From assembly GCF_030164465.1 (NCBI RefSeq), contig NZ_JASNJE010000001.1, positions 310,001-374,000 of the forward strand: a stretch of DNA of 64,000 nucleotides, read 5' to 3'. This stretch comes from Sedimentitalea xiamensis. Its GTDB lineage: Bacteria > Pseudomonadota > Alphaproteobacteria > Rhodobacterales > Rhodobacteraceae. This document shows, one piece after another, positions 57,494-64,000 of the stretch. Position numbers and translations under genes: made by a program. How positions within the stretch are numbered: the stretch's first letter is position 1; each line of letters opens with the position of its first letter. The notes below the pieces were generated by a model. The model had not been told where the DNA came from. It did not search any database and was given only the letters and a program-made list of their open reading frames with translations.

Positions 57494-58984
57494 ATGCTCT
57501 GGTCATTGATCAAGATCCTCGTCTTCGTCGCGATCATCGCGTTGCTGGCCCTTGGTGCCGGGTATCTGATGGAATCCGAAGGCGGCGTACAGATTACCGT
57601 CGCGGGCACCGAATATACATTGGGTCCGCTGCAGTCGGTCATTGCCGGCCTTGTCTTCGTGCTTCTGGTCTGGCTGGGTCTGAAGCTGCTGTCGTTGCTG
57701 GTCGCGACGCTGAAGTTTCTCAACGGGGACGAAACGGCGCTTTCGCGATACTTCGACCGCAACCGGGAACAGAAGGGATATCAGGCGCTGTCCGACGGAA
57801 TGATGGCGCTGGCCTCGGGCGAAGGCAAGCTGGCCATGACCAAAGCGACCAAGGCGCAGAAATACCTCCGGAACCCTGAACTGACGAACCTGCTGACAGC
57901 GCAGGCGGCGGAAATGACCGGTGACACCCGAAAGGCGGCCGAAACCTACAAGCAGCTGATCCAGAGCGAAGCAACGCGCTTTGTCGGCGTGCGCGGAATC
58001 ATGAAGCAGAAACTGGCCGAGGGCGATACGGATACCGCGCGCAAGCTGGCCGAAAAGGCGTTCGAGTTGAAGCCGAAGCACGAAGAAACCCAGGATGTCC
58101 TCTTGAAGCTGCAGGCCCAGGCGCGCGATTGGGCCGGGGCGCGCAATACGCTGAACGCAAAACTGAAGTCAGGCGCGCTTCCGCGCGACGTCTACACCCG
58201 CCGCGAAGCGGTTCTGGCCCTGTCCGAAGCGCAGGATGTGGTGGCGGAAGGCGCGACGATCGAAAGCCGCGAACAGGCCATCGAAGCCAATCGTCTGTCT
58301 CCGGACCTGGTGCCTGCGGCGGTCATGGCGGCGCGGTCCTATATCGCCAAGGGCAAGCCCCGAAACGCCGTTCGGGTCTTGAAAAAGGCGTGGGAAGCGC
58401 AGCCCCACCCGGATCTTGCCGCGGCTTTTGCCGAGATCGAACCGAACGAAAGCCCGGAACAAAGGATCAAGCGGTTTTCGGCGCTTACCAAGATCAAACC
58501 CGATCATCTGGAAACCCGTCTGGTTCTTGCCGAACTGAACATCGTCGCCGAAGACTTCCCCGAAGCCCGCCGCGCCTTGGGCGACCTCGCGCAGTCGGCT
58601 CCGGACGCAAGGGCGCTGACCCTGATGGCCGCGATCGAACGCGGCGAAGGCGCGTCCGACGCGGTGGTTCAAGGCTGGCTGGCAAAGGCGCTGAACGCGC
58701 CGCGCGGGCCGCAATGGGTCTGTGAATCCTGCAACCATATTCATTCGGTCTGGGTTCCGGTTTGCGAGAATTGCGACAGCTTCGATACACTGGCCTGGAA
58801 AACGCCGCAGACACCGGAAATCGGCAGTGCCACGGGGGTCCACATGCTGCCCCTGATCGTCGGAAAGCCGATTGCCGAGGAGGATGTCGATTCAGACGTG
58901 ATCGACGCGACAGCCGCGCCGGAAGACGGCTCCGAACCCGAGGTGGAGGAAAACGAACCGCCAACCGATCCGCAACCCAGATGA
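57494..58984 (+). CDS. hemY: HemY-like TPR membrane protein with C-terminal zinc ribbon
   Basis: A 496-aa inner-membrane protein linked to heme synthesis. Two N-terminal helices (ILVFVAIIALLALGAGYL and SVIAGLVFVLLVWLGLKLL) precede a TPR-type helical body (KQKLAEGDTDTARKLAEKAF, NAVRVLKKAWEAQPHPDLAA). The C-terminus adds a CxxC...CxxC zinc ribbon (WVCESCNHIHSVWVPVCENC) and an acidic tail. It resembles E. coli HemY but is longer. It follows the mic60-like gene by 10 bp; hemD-mic60-hemY are one operon. It is not the protoporphyrinogen oxidase also called HemY. Confidence 0.88.
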   Translation: MLWSLIKILVFVAIIALLALGAGYLMESEGGVQITVAGTEYTLGPLQSVIAGLVFVLLVWLGLKLLSLLVATLKFLNGDETALSRYFDRNREQKGYQALSDGMMALASGEGKLAMTKATKAQKYLRNPELTNLLTAQAAEMTGDTRKAAETYKQLIQSEATRFVGVRGIMKQKLAEGDTDTARKLAEKAFELKPKHEETQDVLLKLQAQARDWAGARNTLNAKLKSGALPRDVYTRREAVLALSEAQDVVAEGATIESREQAIEANRLSPDLVPAAVMAARSYIAKGKPRNAVRVLKKAWEAQPHPDLAAAFAEIEPNESPEQRIKRFSALTKIKPDHLETRLVLAELNIVAEDFPEARRALGDLAQSAPDARALTLMAAIERGEGASDAVVQGWLAKALNAPRGPQWVCESCNHIHSVWVPVCENCDSFDTLAWKTPQTPEIGSATGVHMLPLIVGKPIAEEDVDSDVIDATAAPEDGSEPEVEENEPPTDPQPR

Positions 58985-58987
58985 CTC

Positions 58988-59203
58988 CTATGAGGTGCTC
59001 CCGGATTCGGAGACGCTTTGCCCCAAGGTCCGAGGCAGGGAAGCCAACAGGGAGACAAGCAGTAGCGGCGACGCGTTCAATCGCGACATCCTGAGAAAGG
59101 CGGCTGCCTGCGTCGCGCGCCAGTCCCGATGAAGCATGCTTTCAATCGGGCACTTCGCAGCGAGTTCCGTGGCCGGGCCTCGTGCCGGGTGCTGTAGGTC
59201 CAT
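58988..59203 (-). CDS. Small hypothetical protein (71 aa)
   Basis: An open frame of 71 residues starting MDLQHPARGPATELAAKCPI, behind GAAGG at a normal distance. It contains a polar middle (MLHRDWRATQAAAFLRMSRL) and a hydrophobic end (PLLLVSLLASLPRTLG). I do not recognise a family. The surroundings are gene-poor, its stop is 3 bp from the hemY stop, and there is no neighbour to suggest a function. It may be a real small gene or chance. Confidence 0.35.
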   Translation of the reverse strand: MDLQHPARGPATELAAKCPIESMLHRDWRATQAAAFLRMSRLNASPLLLVSLLASLPRTLGQSVSESGSTS

Positions 59204-59268
59204 TTCGGTGCCTTCTATGCATGGCTTGAGAAACCGTCGGCCGCTTAGGGGCTGCGCGCAGCACTCGG

Positions 59269-59312
59269 GTCGGACGGGGAAGGATCGCATCACTGATCTT
59301 CTCCCGTCCGAC
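59269..59312. repeat. 44-nt imperfect palindrome in a gene-poor gap
   Basis: Arms GTCGGACGGG (59269-59278) and CCCGTCCGAC (59303-59312) pair perfectly over 10 bp, and the inner part adds a GATC/GATC stem with a bulge, giving a long hairpin with a loop of about 8 nt. No T tract follows. In the 420-bp gap (58985-59406) I also see CTGGCCGG (59362-59369) and CCGGCCAG near 59385, close to the end of the membrane-protein gene. The role is unknown; terminator, small RNA or extragenic repeat are all possible. Confidence 0.5.
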
Positions 59313-59406
59313 CTGTGAAAAGTTCTCGATGTCTTGCCGATAATATCCGCGGTTTCCATCATCTGGCCGGAGGCATGATGGGGCCGGCCAGAATGTCGGC
59401 AGCGCT

Positions 59407-60105
59407 TCAGGCGGACTGGGTCTCGGCAGTTGCACGCCGCCGTCCCATGTTCAGAACCACGGCGGTGACGATCGCGAGGATGCCGGCGGCAGCCGAACCG
59501 AAGATTTCCGGGATGGGCGACAGGAATACGGCGAGACCGACGAGAACCCCGGTCAGCGCGTTGCGCCGCGAGGCACTGCTCGCGAACATCACCAGCACCG
59601 CGCCATAGAGTCCCGGCAGGGTATATTCCTTAATCGCCACGGCGACGGGTGCGGGGAAGACTTCGATCAGGGCGCCGCCGATCAGCACCAGGGCGATCAG
59701 GAAGATCAGGTTCACGAGGACCGAGATAGCGATGCCGATCACCGCGGCAACCTCTGCCTTCCGGCTGCCGGCCTCCGCCTCGATGGCATTCTGGCAGGAA
59801 ATCACTACGGGCATACGCATGTTGCCGATATTGCCTGACAGGAAGCTCATGTAGGTGCCGCAGACGCCCAGGACAGGGAAATAGGAGATTGGTTCAACGA
59901 CCCACATGATGCCGACGAATGCGAGGATCGCGAGAAATCCGGTCAGGATCGGACCAACGCCTGGAAAGGCGCCAAGGCCGAAGGAGAGATAAAGAGCCGG
60001 ACACACGCAGAGGAGCATGGCGACAAGCAGCGTCGTGCGGCCGATACGGTGGGCGCGGGGGATGAAACGGGTCCTGTAGAACCCCTCGAGAGTCTGGTCG
60101 GTCAT
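59407..60105 (-). CDS. Uncharacterised membrane protein partner of the DUF5058 protein
   Basis: A 232-aa integral membrane protein with about six helices (roughly residues 23-45, 53-76, 120-145, 161-177, 183-200, 203-221). A polar loop at 88-118 contains the striking segment SGNIGNMRMPVVISCQNAIE, which looks like a conserved functional site. The start ATG 60105 follows AGGAGA. It lies 28 bp downstream of the DUF5058 gene on the same strand, and the two are probably subunits of one transporter. I cannot assign a family with confidence. Confidence 0.75.
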   Translation of the reverse strand: MTDQTLEGFYRTRFIPRAHRIGRTTLLVAMLLCVCPALYLSFGLGAFPGVGPILTGFLAILAFVGIMWVVEPISYFPVLGVCGTYMSFLSGNIGNMRMPVVISCQNAIEAEAGSRKAEVAAVIGIAISVLVNLIFLIALVLIGGALIEVFPAPVAVAIKEYTLPGLYGAVLVMFASSASRRNALTGVLVGLAVFLSPIPEIFGSAAAGILAIVTAVVLNMGRRRATAETQSA

Positions 60106-60133
60106 TTGGAAAGGTCTCCTGTTGGGGTCTCGT

Positions 60134-60871
60134 TCAGGCCAGCGTCTGGCCGACGAGGAATCCGGCGGCGATGCCCGCGACGAGGCTCAGCCCGACACTC
60201 CACTCACGCAGCCATGTCCGGTGCTTGCCAGCGTAATGCAGGACGATCATGCAAAGGGCGCTGACCAGGATGGCGGACAGATCGTCAGCAGCGATGGCGA
60301 GACTGCTGAACCACTGCTTGTCCACGGCGGCATTGGCGGCCAGAACGAGGAAGATCGCGATCGGTGTCGCGGTGCCGGCGGCGCGGATCAGGTCCGGATT
60401 GCTGACACTGAGCTTGTCCTGAGCGCGATCCAGGCTTCTGGTCATGAAAAAGGTGGTGAGCAGCCAGCCCATGCCGCCCAGCGTCATGACCCAAACCGAT
60501 GCGGTGAAAGCCTTCAGGGTGTAGCTGTCGGTGCCAAGCTCCGCGCCGACGGCCTTCGCCCCCTGATCGGCGGCGACAAACTCGAAGATCGCCGAGCCGA
60601 TGACGCCCACCCGCATCAGGGTGACGGGGCCGCCGACCATCGCGATCAGAGAAACCGCGACGAAGAAGATTGCCACCGCCGGCCCGATCGAATTGATTGC
60701 GGCGGTCTTGTAGACGACCTGCCGCTCTTCTTGCGACAGGATTTCGAAACGGTTGGAGAATGCGAGTGTCATGCGCAGATAGAGCATGGCCTGCACGACG
60801 ACAACGCCGACGATAAGGATTGCCAGAAGCCACAATGCAGGGCCGTTGGCGATCTGAAGAACTTGGTCCAT
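60134..60871 (-). CDS. DUF5058 family membrane protein
   Basis: A 245-aa integral membrane protein with about six helices (roughly 10-33, 57-79, 120-142, 165-182, 195-212, 222-241). The segments YKTAAINSIGPAVAIFFVAVSL and MRVGVIGSAIFEFVAADQGA are the recognisable core of DUF5058 as I remember it. The start ATG 60871 follows GAGGAATA. Between an M20 amidohydrolase and a second small membrane protein, it is likely half of a heteromeric transporter for the amidohydrolase substrate. Function is not established for the family. Confidence 0.75.
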   Translation of the reverse strand: MDQVLQIANGPALWLLAILIVGVVVVQAMLYLRMTLAFSNRFEILSQEERQVVYKTAAINSIGPAVAIFFVAVSLIAMVGGPVTLMRVGVIGSAIFEFVAADQGAKAVGAELGTDSYTLKAFTASVWVMTLGGMGWLLTTFFMTRSLDRAQDKLSVSNPDLIRAAGTATPIAIFLVLAANAAVDKQWFSSLAIAADDLSAILVSALCMIVLHYAGKHRTWLREWSVGLSLVAGIAAGFLVGQTLA

Positions 60872-60913
60872 GGTATTCCTCGATTTCTGGAGATGGGCCT
60901 GCGCCGATGTCGG

Positions 60914-62077
60914 TCAGGGCAGTTCGATCCGGACCAGCTCGCAGAAGTAGCTGGCCGCAACGGGCAGGATCTCGTCGTTGAAATCGTAGCCGGGGTTGTG
61001 CGGCATCGCGCCTGGGCCGGCGCCGACCATGACGTAGTTGCCGGGAACGTCTTCGATCATGTAAGCGAAGTCCTCGCTGCCGGTGAGCGGGGCCACATCG
61101 TCATGGACCCGATCGGCACCGACGGTTTCGGCTGCGGCCGACAAGGCGACGGCTGTCGCGTCCTCGTCGTTGATCAGCGGCACGAAGATATCCTCGAACT
61201 CGATTTCCGCGGTGCCGCCATAGGTCGCCGCGACGCCCTTTGCGACCTCTTCCAGTCTCCGCAACATCAGGGTGCCGACATCCTTGCTGAAAAAGCGCAG
61301 GCAGCCCTTCAGCGACGCCTTGTCGGGAATCACGTTGTGGCTGTTGGTCCCGGCATAGACGTCGGTGAAGGACACGATCCCGGATTCGATCGGATCCAGA
61401 TTCCGCGCCACGATGCTTTGCGCTGTCACCACGATGTTCGAAGAGATCTGCGCGGCATCGATCGTGGTCTGCGGCAGGGCTGCGTGACCGCCGCGCCCCT
61501 GGATGCGGATGGTGAAGAACGTGCTTCCTGCCATCATCCGGCCGGTTCGGGTGAAGATATGGCCTTTTTCATAGCTCGGCGCGTTGTGATAGGCATAGAT
61601 CCGGTCGCAGGGGAACCGCTCCAGCAATCCGTCTTTCAGCATCGCGAGCGCGCCGCCCAGACCCTCTTCCGCGGGCTGGAAGATGAAAACGACCTTGCCG
61701 GAGAAATCGCGGCTGCGCGCGAGTTGCCAGGCCGTGGCCAGCAGGGTCGCGGTATGGCCATCGTGGCCGCAGGCGTGCATCACGCCCGGCACCTTCGAGG
61801 CATAGGGCTTGCCGGTTTCCTCCGTGATCGGCAGCGCATCCATGTCCGCGCGCAGGCCGATGGTCCGGTTCGATGGGCGGTTGCCCAGGAGCACGCCCAC
61901 CACCCCGGTGCCGCCGATGCCGGTATGAACCTCGTCAAACCCGAATTCCTTCAGCTTTCGCTCTACCAGCTCTGCGGCGAAATCCTCCTTGAATCCGATC
62001 CCCGGGTTCTCGTGCAGCGCATGGCGCCAGCCAATGAATTCGTGCTGTTGCGCCGCAATGTCCGTCAGGATGCTCAT
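60914..62077 (-). CDS. M20D-family metal-dependent amidohydrolase
   Basis: A 387-aa dinuclear-metal hydrolase of the hippurate/IAA-amino-acid hydrolase group. Motifs: IGLRADMDALPITEETG, MHACGHDGHTATLL (metal ligands C103 and H105), FQPAEEGLGG (E137 catalytic, E138 ligand), ligand H164 in YAYHN, dimerisation-lobe histidine in GRGGHAALPQT. The cysteine ligand marks the M20D N-acyl-amino-acid hydrolases rather than dipeptidases. The start ATG 62077 has an ideal GAGGAGG site. It is first in an operon with the two membrane proteins. Substrate unknown. Confidence 0.93.
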   Translation of the reverse strand: MSILTDIAAQQHEFIGWRHALHENPGIGFKEDFAAELVERKLKEFGFDEVHTGIGGTGVVGVLLGNRPSNRTIGLRADMDALPITEETGKPYASKVPGVMHACGHDGHTATLLATAWQLARSRDFSGKVVFIFQPAEEGLGGALAMLKDGLLERFPCDRIYAYHNAPSYEKGHIFTRTGRMMAGSTFFTIRIQGRGGHAALPQTTIDAAQISSNIVVTAQSIVARNLDPIESGIVSFTDVYAGTNSHNVIPDKASLKGCLRFFSKDVGTLMLRRLEEVAKGVAATYGGTAEIEFEDIFVPLINDEDATAVALSAAAETVGADRVHDDVAPLTGSEDFAYMIEDVPGNYVMVGAGPGAMPHNPGYDFNDEILPVAASYFCELVRIELP

Positions 62078-62109
62078 ACTGTCCTCCTCATGCATCAGTC
62101 CTGTTTCAG

Positions 62110-62140
62110 TTTAAAATAGTATCATAAAACAACTATTGTG
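62110..62140. promoter_or_regulatory. Inverted repeat between the amidohydrolase and MarR genes, possible operator
   Basis: AATAGT (62115-62120) and ACTATT (62132-62137) form a perfect 6-bp dyad with an 11-bp spacer in an AT-rich stretch within the divergent promoter region. It lies 38-60 bp upstream of the amidohydrolase start codon. The position and size suit a MarR-family operator, but the dyad is short. Confidence 0.4.
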
Positions 62141-62221
62141 CATAGAGATCATGTAGCGTTAGATGCGAAAGCAAACGCCGATCCGAAGGATGTGTCTGAA
62201 ATTGCTCGGAATGACGGGAAA

Positions 62222-62722
62222 ATGATCCGAAACTGGTCCAGGGATTTCAGCCGGGGAAACCCGGTCTATCAGTTGAACATGCTGGCCAGCGTGATGAATG
62301 ATTCGGTCCAGGAACGATTCCTGGAACTCGTGGGCTTCGATATCCGGACAATCCGGGTGCTGCGCCTGATCGGAGACTCTCCCGGCATCACGTTCGCCGA
62401 GATCACCGACCGGACCGCCCTGGAGCGAAGCCTCACGTCGCGGCTGATCCAGAATCTCGTGAAAGGCGGTCTTGTCGAGCGGCGAAACTTCAAGACCGAT
62501 GCCCGCCGGTTTGGCCTCTATATCACCGAGACCGGAAAAGCCGCGAGGGCACGCGCGGACCATCTGACACAGATCGGGCTGGATCTTGTTTTCCGGAAAC
62601 TCGGGCCAGACGAAATCGCCGCCTTCGTCCTTACGATGGAAAAACTGGCGGAGTGGATCGACAGCGATGAGTTCGAACGCAAGATGGAAAAGGCTTTCGA
62701 CTCGGTCACCTTCGGAAATTAG
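62222..62722 (+). CDS. MarR-family transcriptional regulator
   Basis: A winged helix-turn-helix regulator of about 166 aa. It has the N-terminal dimer helices (PVYQLNMLASVMNDSVQERF), the recognition region FAEITDRTALERSLTSRLIQ, NLVKGGLVERRNFKTDARRFGLYITETG (the wing), and a C-terminal dimer helix. Divergent from the M20 operon, it is the likely regulator of it. Starts: ATG 62222, behind a GGGA, or GTG 62138 with no ribosome site and an extra 28 residues that do not look like MarR. I prefer 62222. Confidence 0.88.
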   Translation: MIRNWSRDFSRGNPVYQLNMLASVMNDSVQERFLELVGFDIRTIRVLRLIGDSPGITFAEITDRTALERSLTSRLIQNLVKGGLVERRNFKTDARRFGLYITETGKAARARADHLTQIGLDLVFRKLGPDEIAAFVLTMEKLAEWIDSDEFERKMEKAFDSVTFGN

Positions 62723-62789
62723 GGTCTCGGCCGACCAGGTTGAATCGGCGCGAATTCGTGATTCCCTTGCATTGCCGGACGGAGGCAGC

Positions 62790-63382
62790 GTCGATGTGCG
62801 GCAATCCGGTAGCGTGAGGGGCGAGTGGAAACCTTGGCGATGGGTGGCGACAGACCCTCGGATGCGCGGGAAGCGCAGTCTCGAACGATTTTGGACTGGA
62901 TCGCGGGGCAACCGGATCTGTTTTGCGCGAGATCGTGGAACGCCTGGCTGACTTGAACGTCGAAATGTCCACCAGCGGCGTGGCGCGTCTGCTGGACCGG
63001 CACGGCGGGAGTCGCAAAATGACATTGCTCGCTGCGGAACAGGCGCGCGACGATGTTGCCGAAACCCGCTCCGCATGGCTGACGGATGTCACGGAGCTTG
63101 ATGCGTCAAAGCTGGTATTCATCGATGAAAGCGGGTTCGACACCAGGATGAGCCGGGGCTCCGCCCGTGCGGGGCTGAAACCATCCCCCGGATGGTTTCC
63201 CTTTCGCCCCTCACCCCCATCGAAATGGTCTTCGCGAAGATCAAGCGAATCGTCCAAGCGCTGCCGCCGGATGTCTTGACACCCTGTGCAAAGCCATCGG
63301 AGCGGCGCTGGCAGCAATCAAACCGGATGAATGCGCCAAATACCTCCGTCACCCGGATAGGCTTCAACTTGATCGAGGCTGA
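62790..63382 (+). pseudogene. Decayed IS630-type transposase
   Basis: Fragments of one IS630-like DDE transposase occur in order but in different frames: RQSGSVRGEWKP near 62800, MGGDRPSDAREAQSRTILDW from 62839, LREIVERLADLNVEMSTSGV from about 62921, LVFIDESGFDTRMSR (63114-63155, holding the first catalytic aspartate), then PIEMVFAKIKR from 63216 and the end AIKPDECAKYLRHPDRL up to 63382. At least three frameshifts and an internal deletion between the first aspartate and the DDE end make it inactive. A palindrome lies at the deletion point. The N-terminal helix-turn-helix is missing, and terminal repeats were not found. Confidence 0.8.
63177..63199. repeat. Perfect palindrome at the transposase deletion junction
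   Basis: GAAACCATCC (63177-63186) and GGATGGTTTC (63190-63199) are perfectly complementary over 10 bp with a CCC loop. It is preceded by GGGGCTCCGCCC, which resembles the extragenic repeats common in Rhodobacterales. It sits exactly where the transposase frame is broken and shortened, so it may be an inserted repeat or a deletion scar. Confidence 0.55.
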
Positions 63383-63384
63383 CT

Positions 63385-64000
63385 CTAGAACCCTGGCGCA
63401 TCCTTCTGCCGCATCAGGGCGCGCTTGAATCCGTCCCGCGCCAGCAACCGATCCAGATAGGCGCGGGTCTGCGGGGTGTAATCCTCGGCGGCCCCGGTGA
63501 AACCGCCAAGATAAACCGCGTAACCCACCGCGATATCGGCGACGGTAAAGCGGTCCGCGACCAGCCATTCATGGCGTTCCAGATGCGCGTCCAGCCACCT
63601 GAGCCGGCCCAGGTACCAGGCGCGGTAATCTTCAACCACCCGAGGCAGCTTCTTGTCCTCGGGGGCGAACACGCCATAGCGCAACATCAGCGCCTGCGGG
63701 AAAGTAAAGGTTGCATCGCTCTGATGCAGCCAGTTGAGATAGGCGCCGTATTCGGGATGATCCTTGTCCACCCCGAATTCGGGCGCATAGCGATCGGCTA
63801 GGTACTGGCAGATCGCCGCGCTTTCCGTCATGCCCGTTTCGCCATCGCGCAGGAAAGGCACGGTGCCGAGCGGATTGACGTCGAAATAGTCCTTGCGGAG
63901 AGCACGCGGCGGGAAAGCCAGAATTTCGAGCGCGTAGTCGAGCCCCATCTCTTCAAGTGCCCAGAGCGGTCGGAAGGATCGCGCGTCCTTGCAGTGCCAG
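63385..64000 (-). CDS. Glutathione S-transferase, 5' end cut by the window edge
   Basis: A GST whose N-terminus lies beyond the right edge. The frame continues upstream of the first visible ATG (63948) to the end of the window as WHCKDARSFRPLWALEEMGLDY, which is the usual beginning of the thioredoxin-like domain. The segments DYFDVNPLGTVPFLRDGE, MTESAAICQYLADRYAPEFG and RFTVADIAVGYAVYLGG complete both GST domains. The reaction cannot be inferred. Its stop lies 3 bp from the transposase remnant on the other strand. Confidence 0.9.
   Translation of the reverse strand, partial: WHCKDARSFRPLWALEEMGLDYALEILAFPPRALRKDYFDVNPLGTVPFLRDGETGMTESAAICQYLADRYAPEFGVDKDHPEYGAYLNWLHQSDATFTFPQALMLRYGVFAPEDKKLPRVVEDYRAWYLGRLRWLDAHLERHEWLVADRFTVADIAVGYAVYLGGFTGAAEDYTPQTRAYLDRLLARDGFKRALMRQKDAPGF

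Noticed and set aside
62138-62221. GTG-initiated N-terminal extension of the MarR regulator
   Set aside because: There is no ribosome site, and the extra 28 residues are charged and unlike the start of a MarR protein; the GTG also touches the putative operator.

Overview
The window is a high-GC, densely packed bacterial chromosome segment. Gene content and order point to an alphaproteobacterium of the Rhodobacterales (Roseobacter/Rhodobacter type): parB-parA-rsmG-mnmG-mnmE-rho-hemJ facing maf-aroE-coaE-dnaQ-secB across an AT-rich gap, the regB/senC/regA redox regulon next to ahcY, hemD followed by a mitofilin-like gene and hemY, and addB-addA-trxA. This assignment is inference from gene order and protein character; there is no rRNA gene to confirm it, and I saw no tRNA, rRNA or CRISPR array.

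Layout. 1-8.6 kb: partial hslO, a Nudix hydrolase, a REC-PP2C phosphatase divergent from an Hpt protein, ilvA divergent from argG (plus a DUF1810 gene), a sulfotransferase-like/class IV aminotransferase pair, and an exported MsrA. 8.6-18 kb: maeB, mutS, grpE-hrcA, and the overlapping run rph-rdgB-hemW. 18-25.4 kb: the leftward par/rsmG/mnmG/mnmE/rho/hemJ block, with two perfect parS sites inside rsmG and at the mnmG start codon. 25.39-25.78 kb: the probable chromosomal replication origin, with an AT-rich tract and several DnaA-box-like sites where flanking genes switch from leftward to rightward. 25.8-35.7 kb: maf-aroE-coaE-dnaQ, secB, fxsA, a Tim44-domain gene, mltA, an Smr gene, an MFS transporter, hslVU and trxA. 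35.7-45.7 kb: a long leftward run of overlapping genes, PAS protein-tsaE-amgK-murU-addB-addA-trxA. 45.8-50.7 kb: regB divergent from senC-regA, an HD hydrolase and ahcY. 50.8-59 kb: an outer-membrane beta-barrel protein, DUF2853, a possible small RNA, an EVE/YciI/gpsA/tsaD operon divergent from hemD-mic60-hemY.

59-64 kb is the accessory part. It holds a 420-bp gene-poor gap with a strong hairpin, then a small operon of an M20 amidohydrolase, a DUF5058 membrane protein and a second membrane protein under a divergent MarR-type regulator, then a decayed IS630-type transposase, and a glutathione S-transferase cut by the window edge. The amidohydrolase/DUF5058 cluster is the best candidate for an undescribed system: a probable two-subunit membrane transporter feeding a cytoplasmic deacylase of N-acyl or amide conjugates. 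Other points for a second look are the 20-unit perfect hexanucleotide repeat in the mitofilin-like gene, an orphan Rho-independent terminator at 52.4 kb, and the sulfotransferase-like/aminotransferase pair, which appears to correspond to a fused protein in plants.
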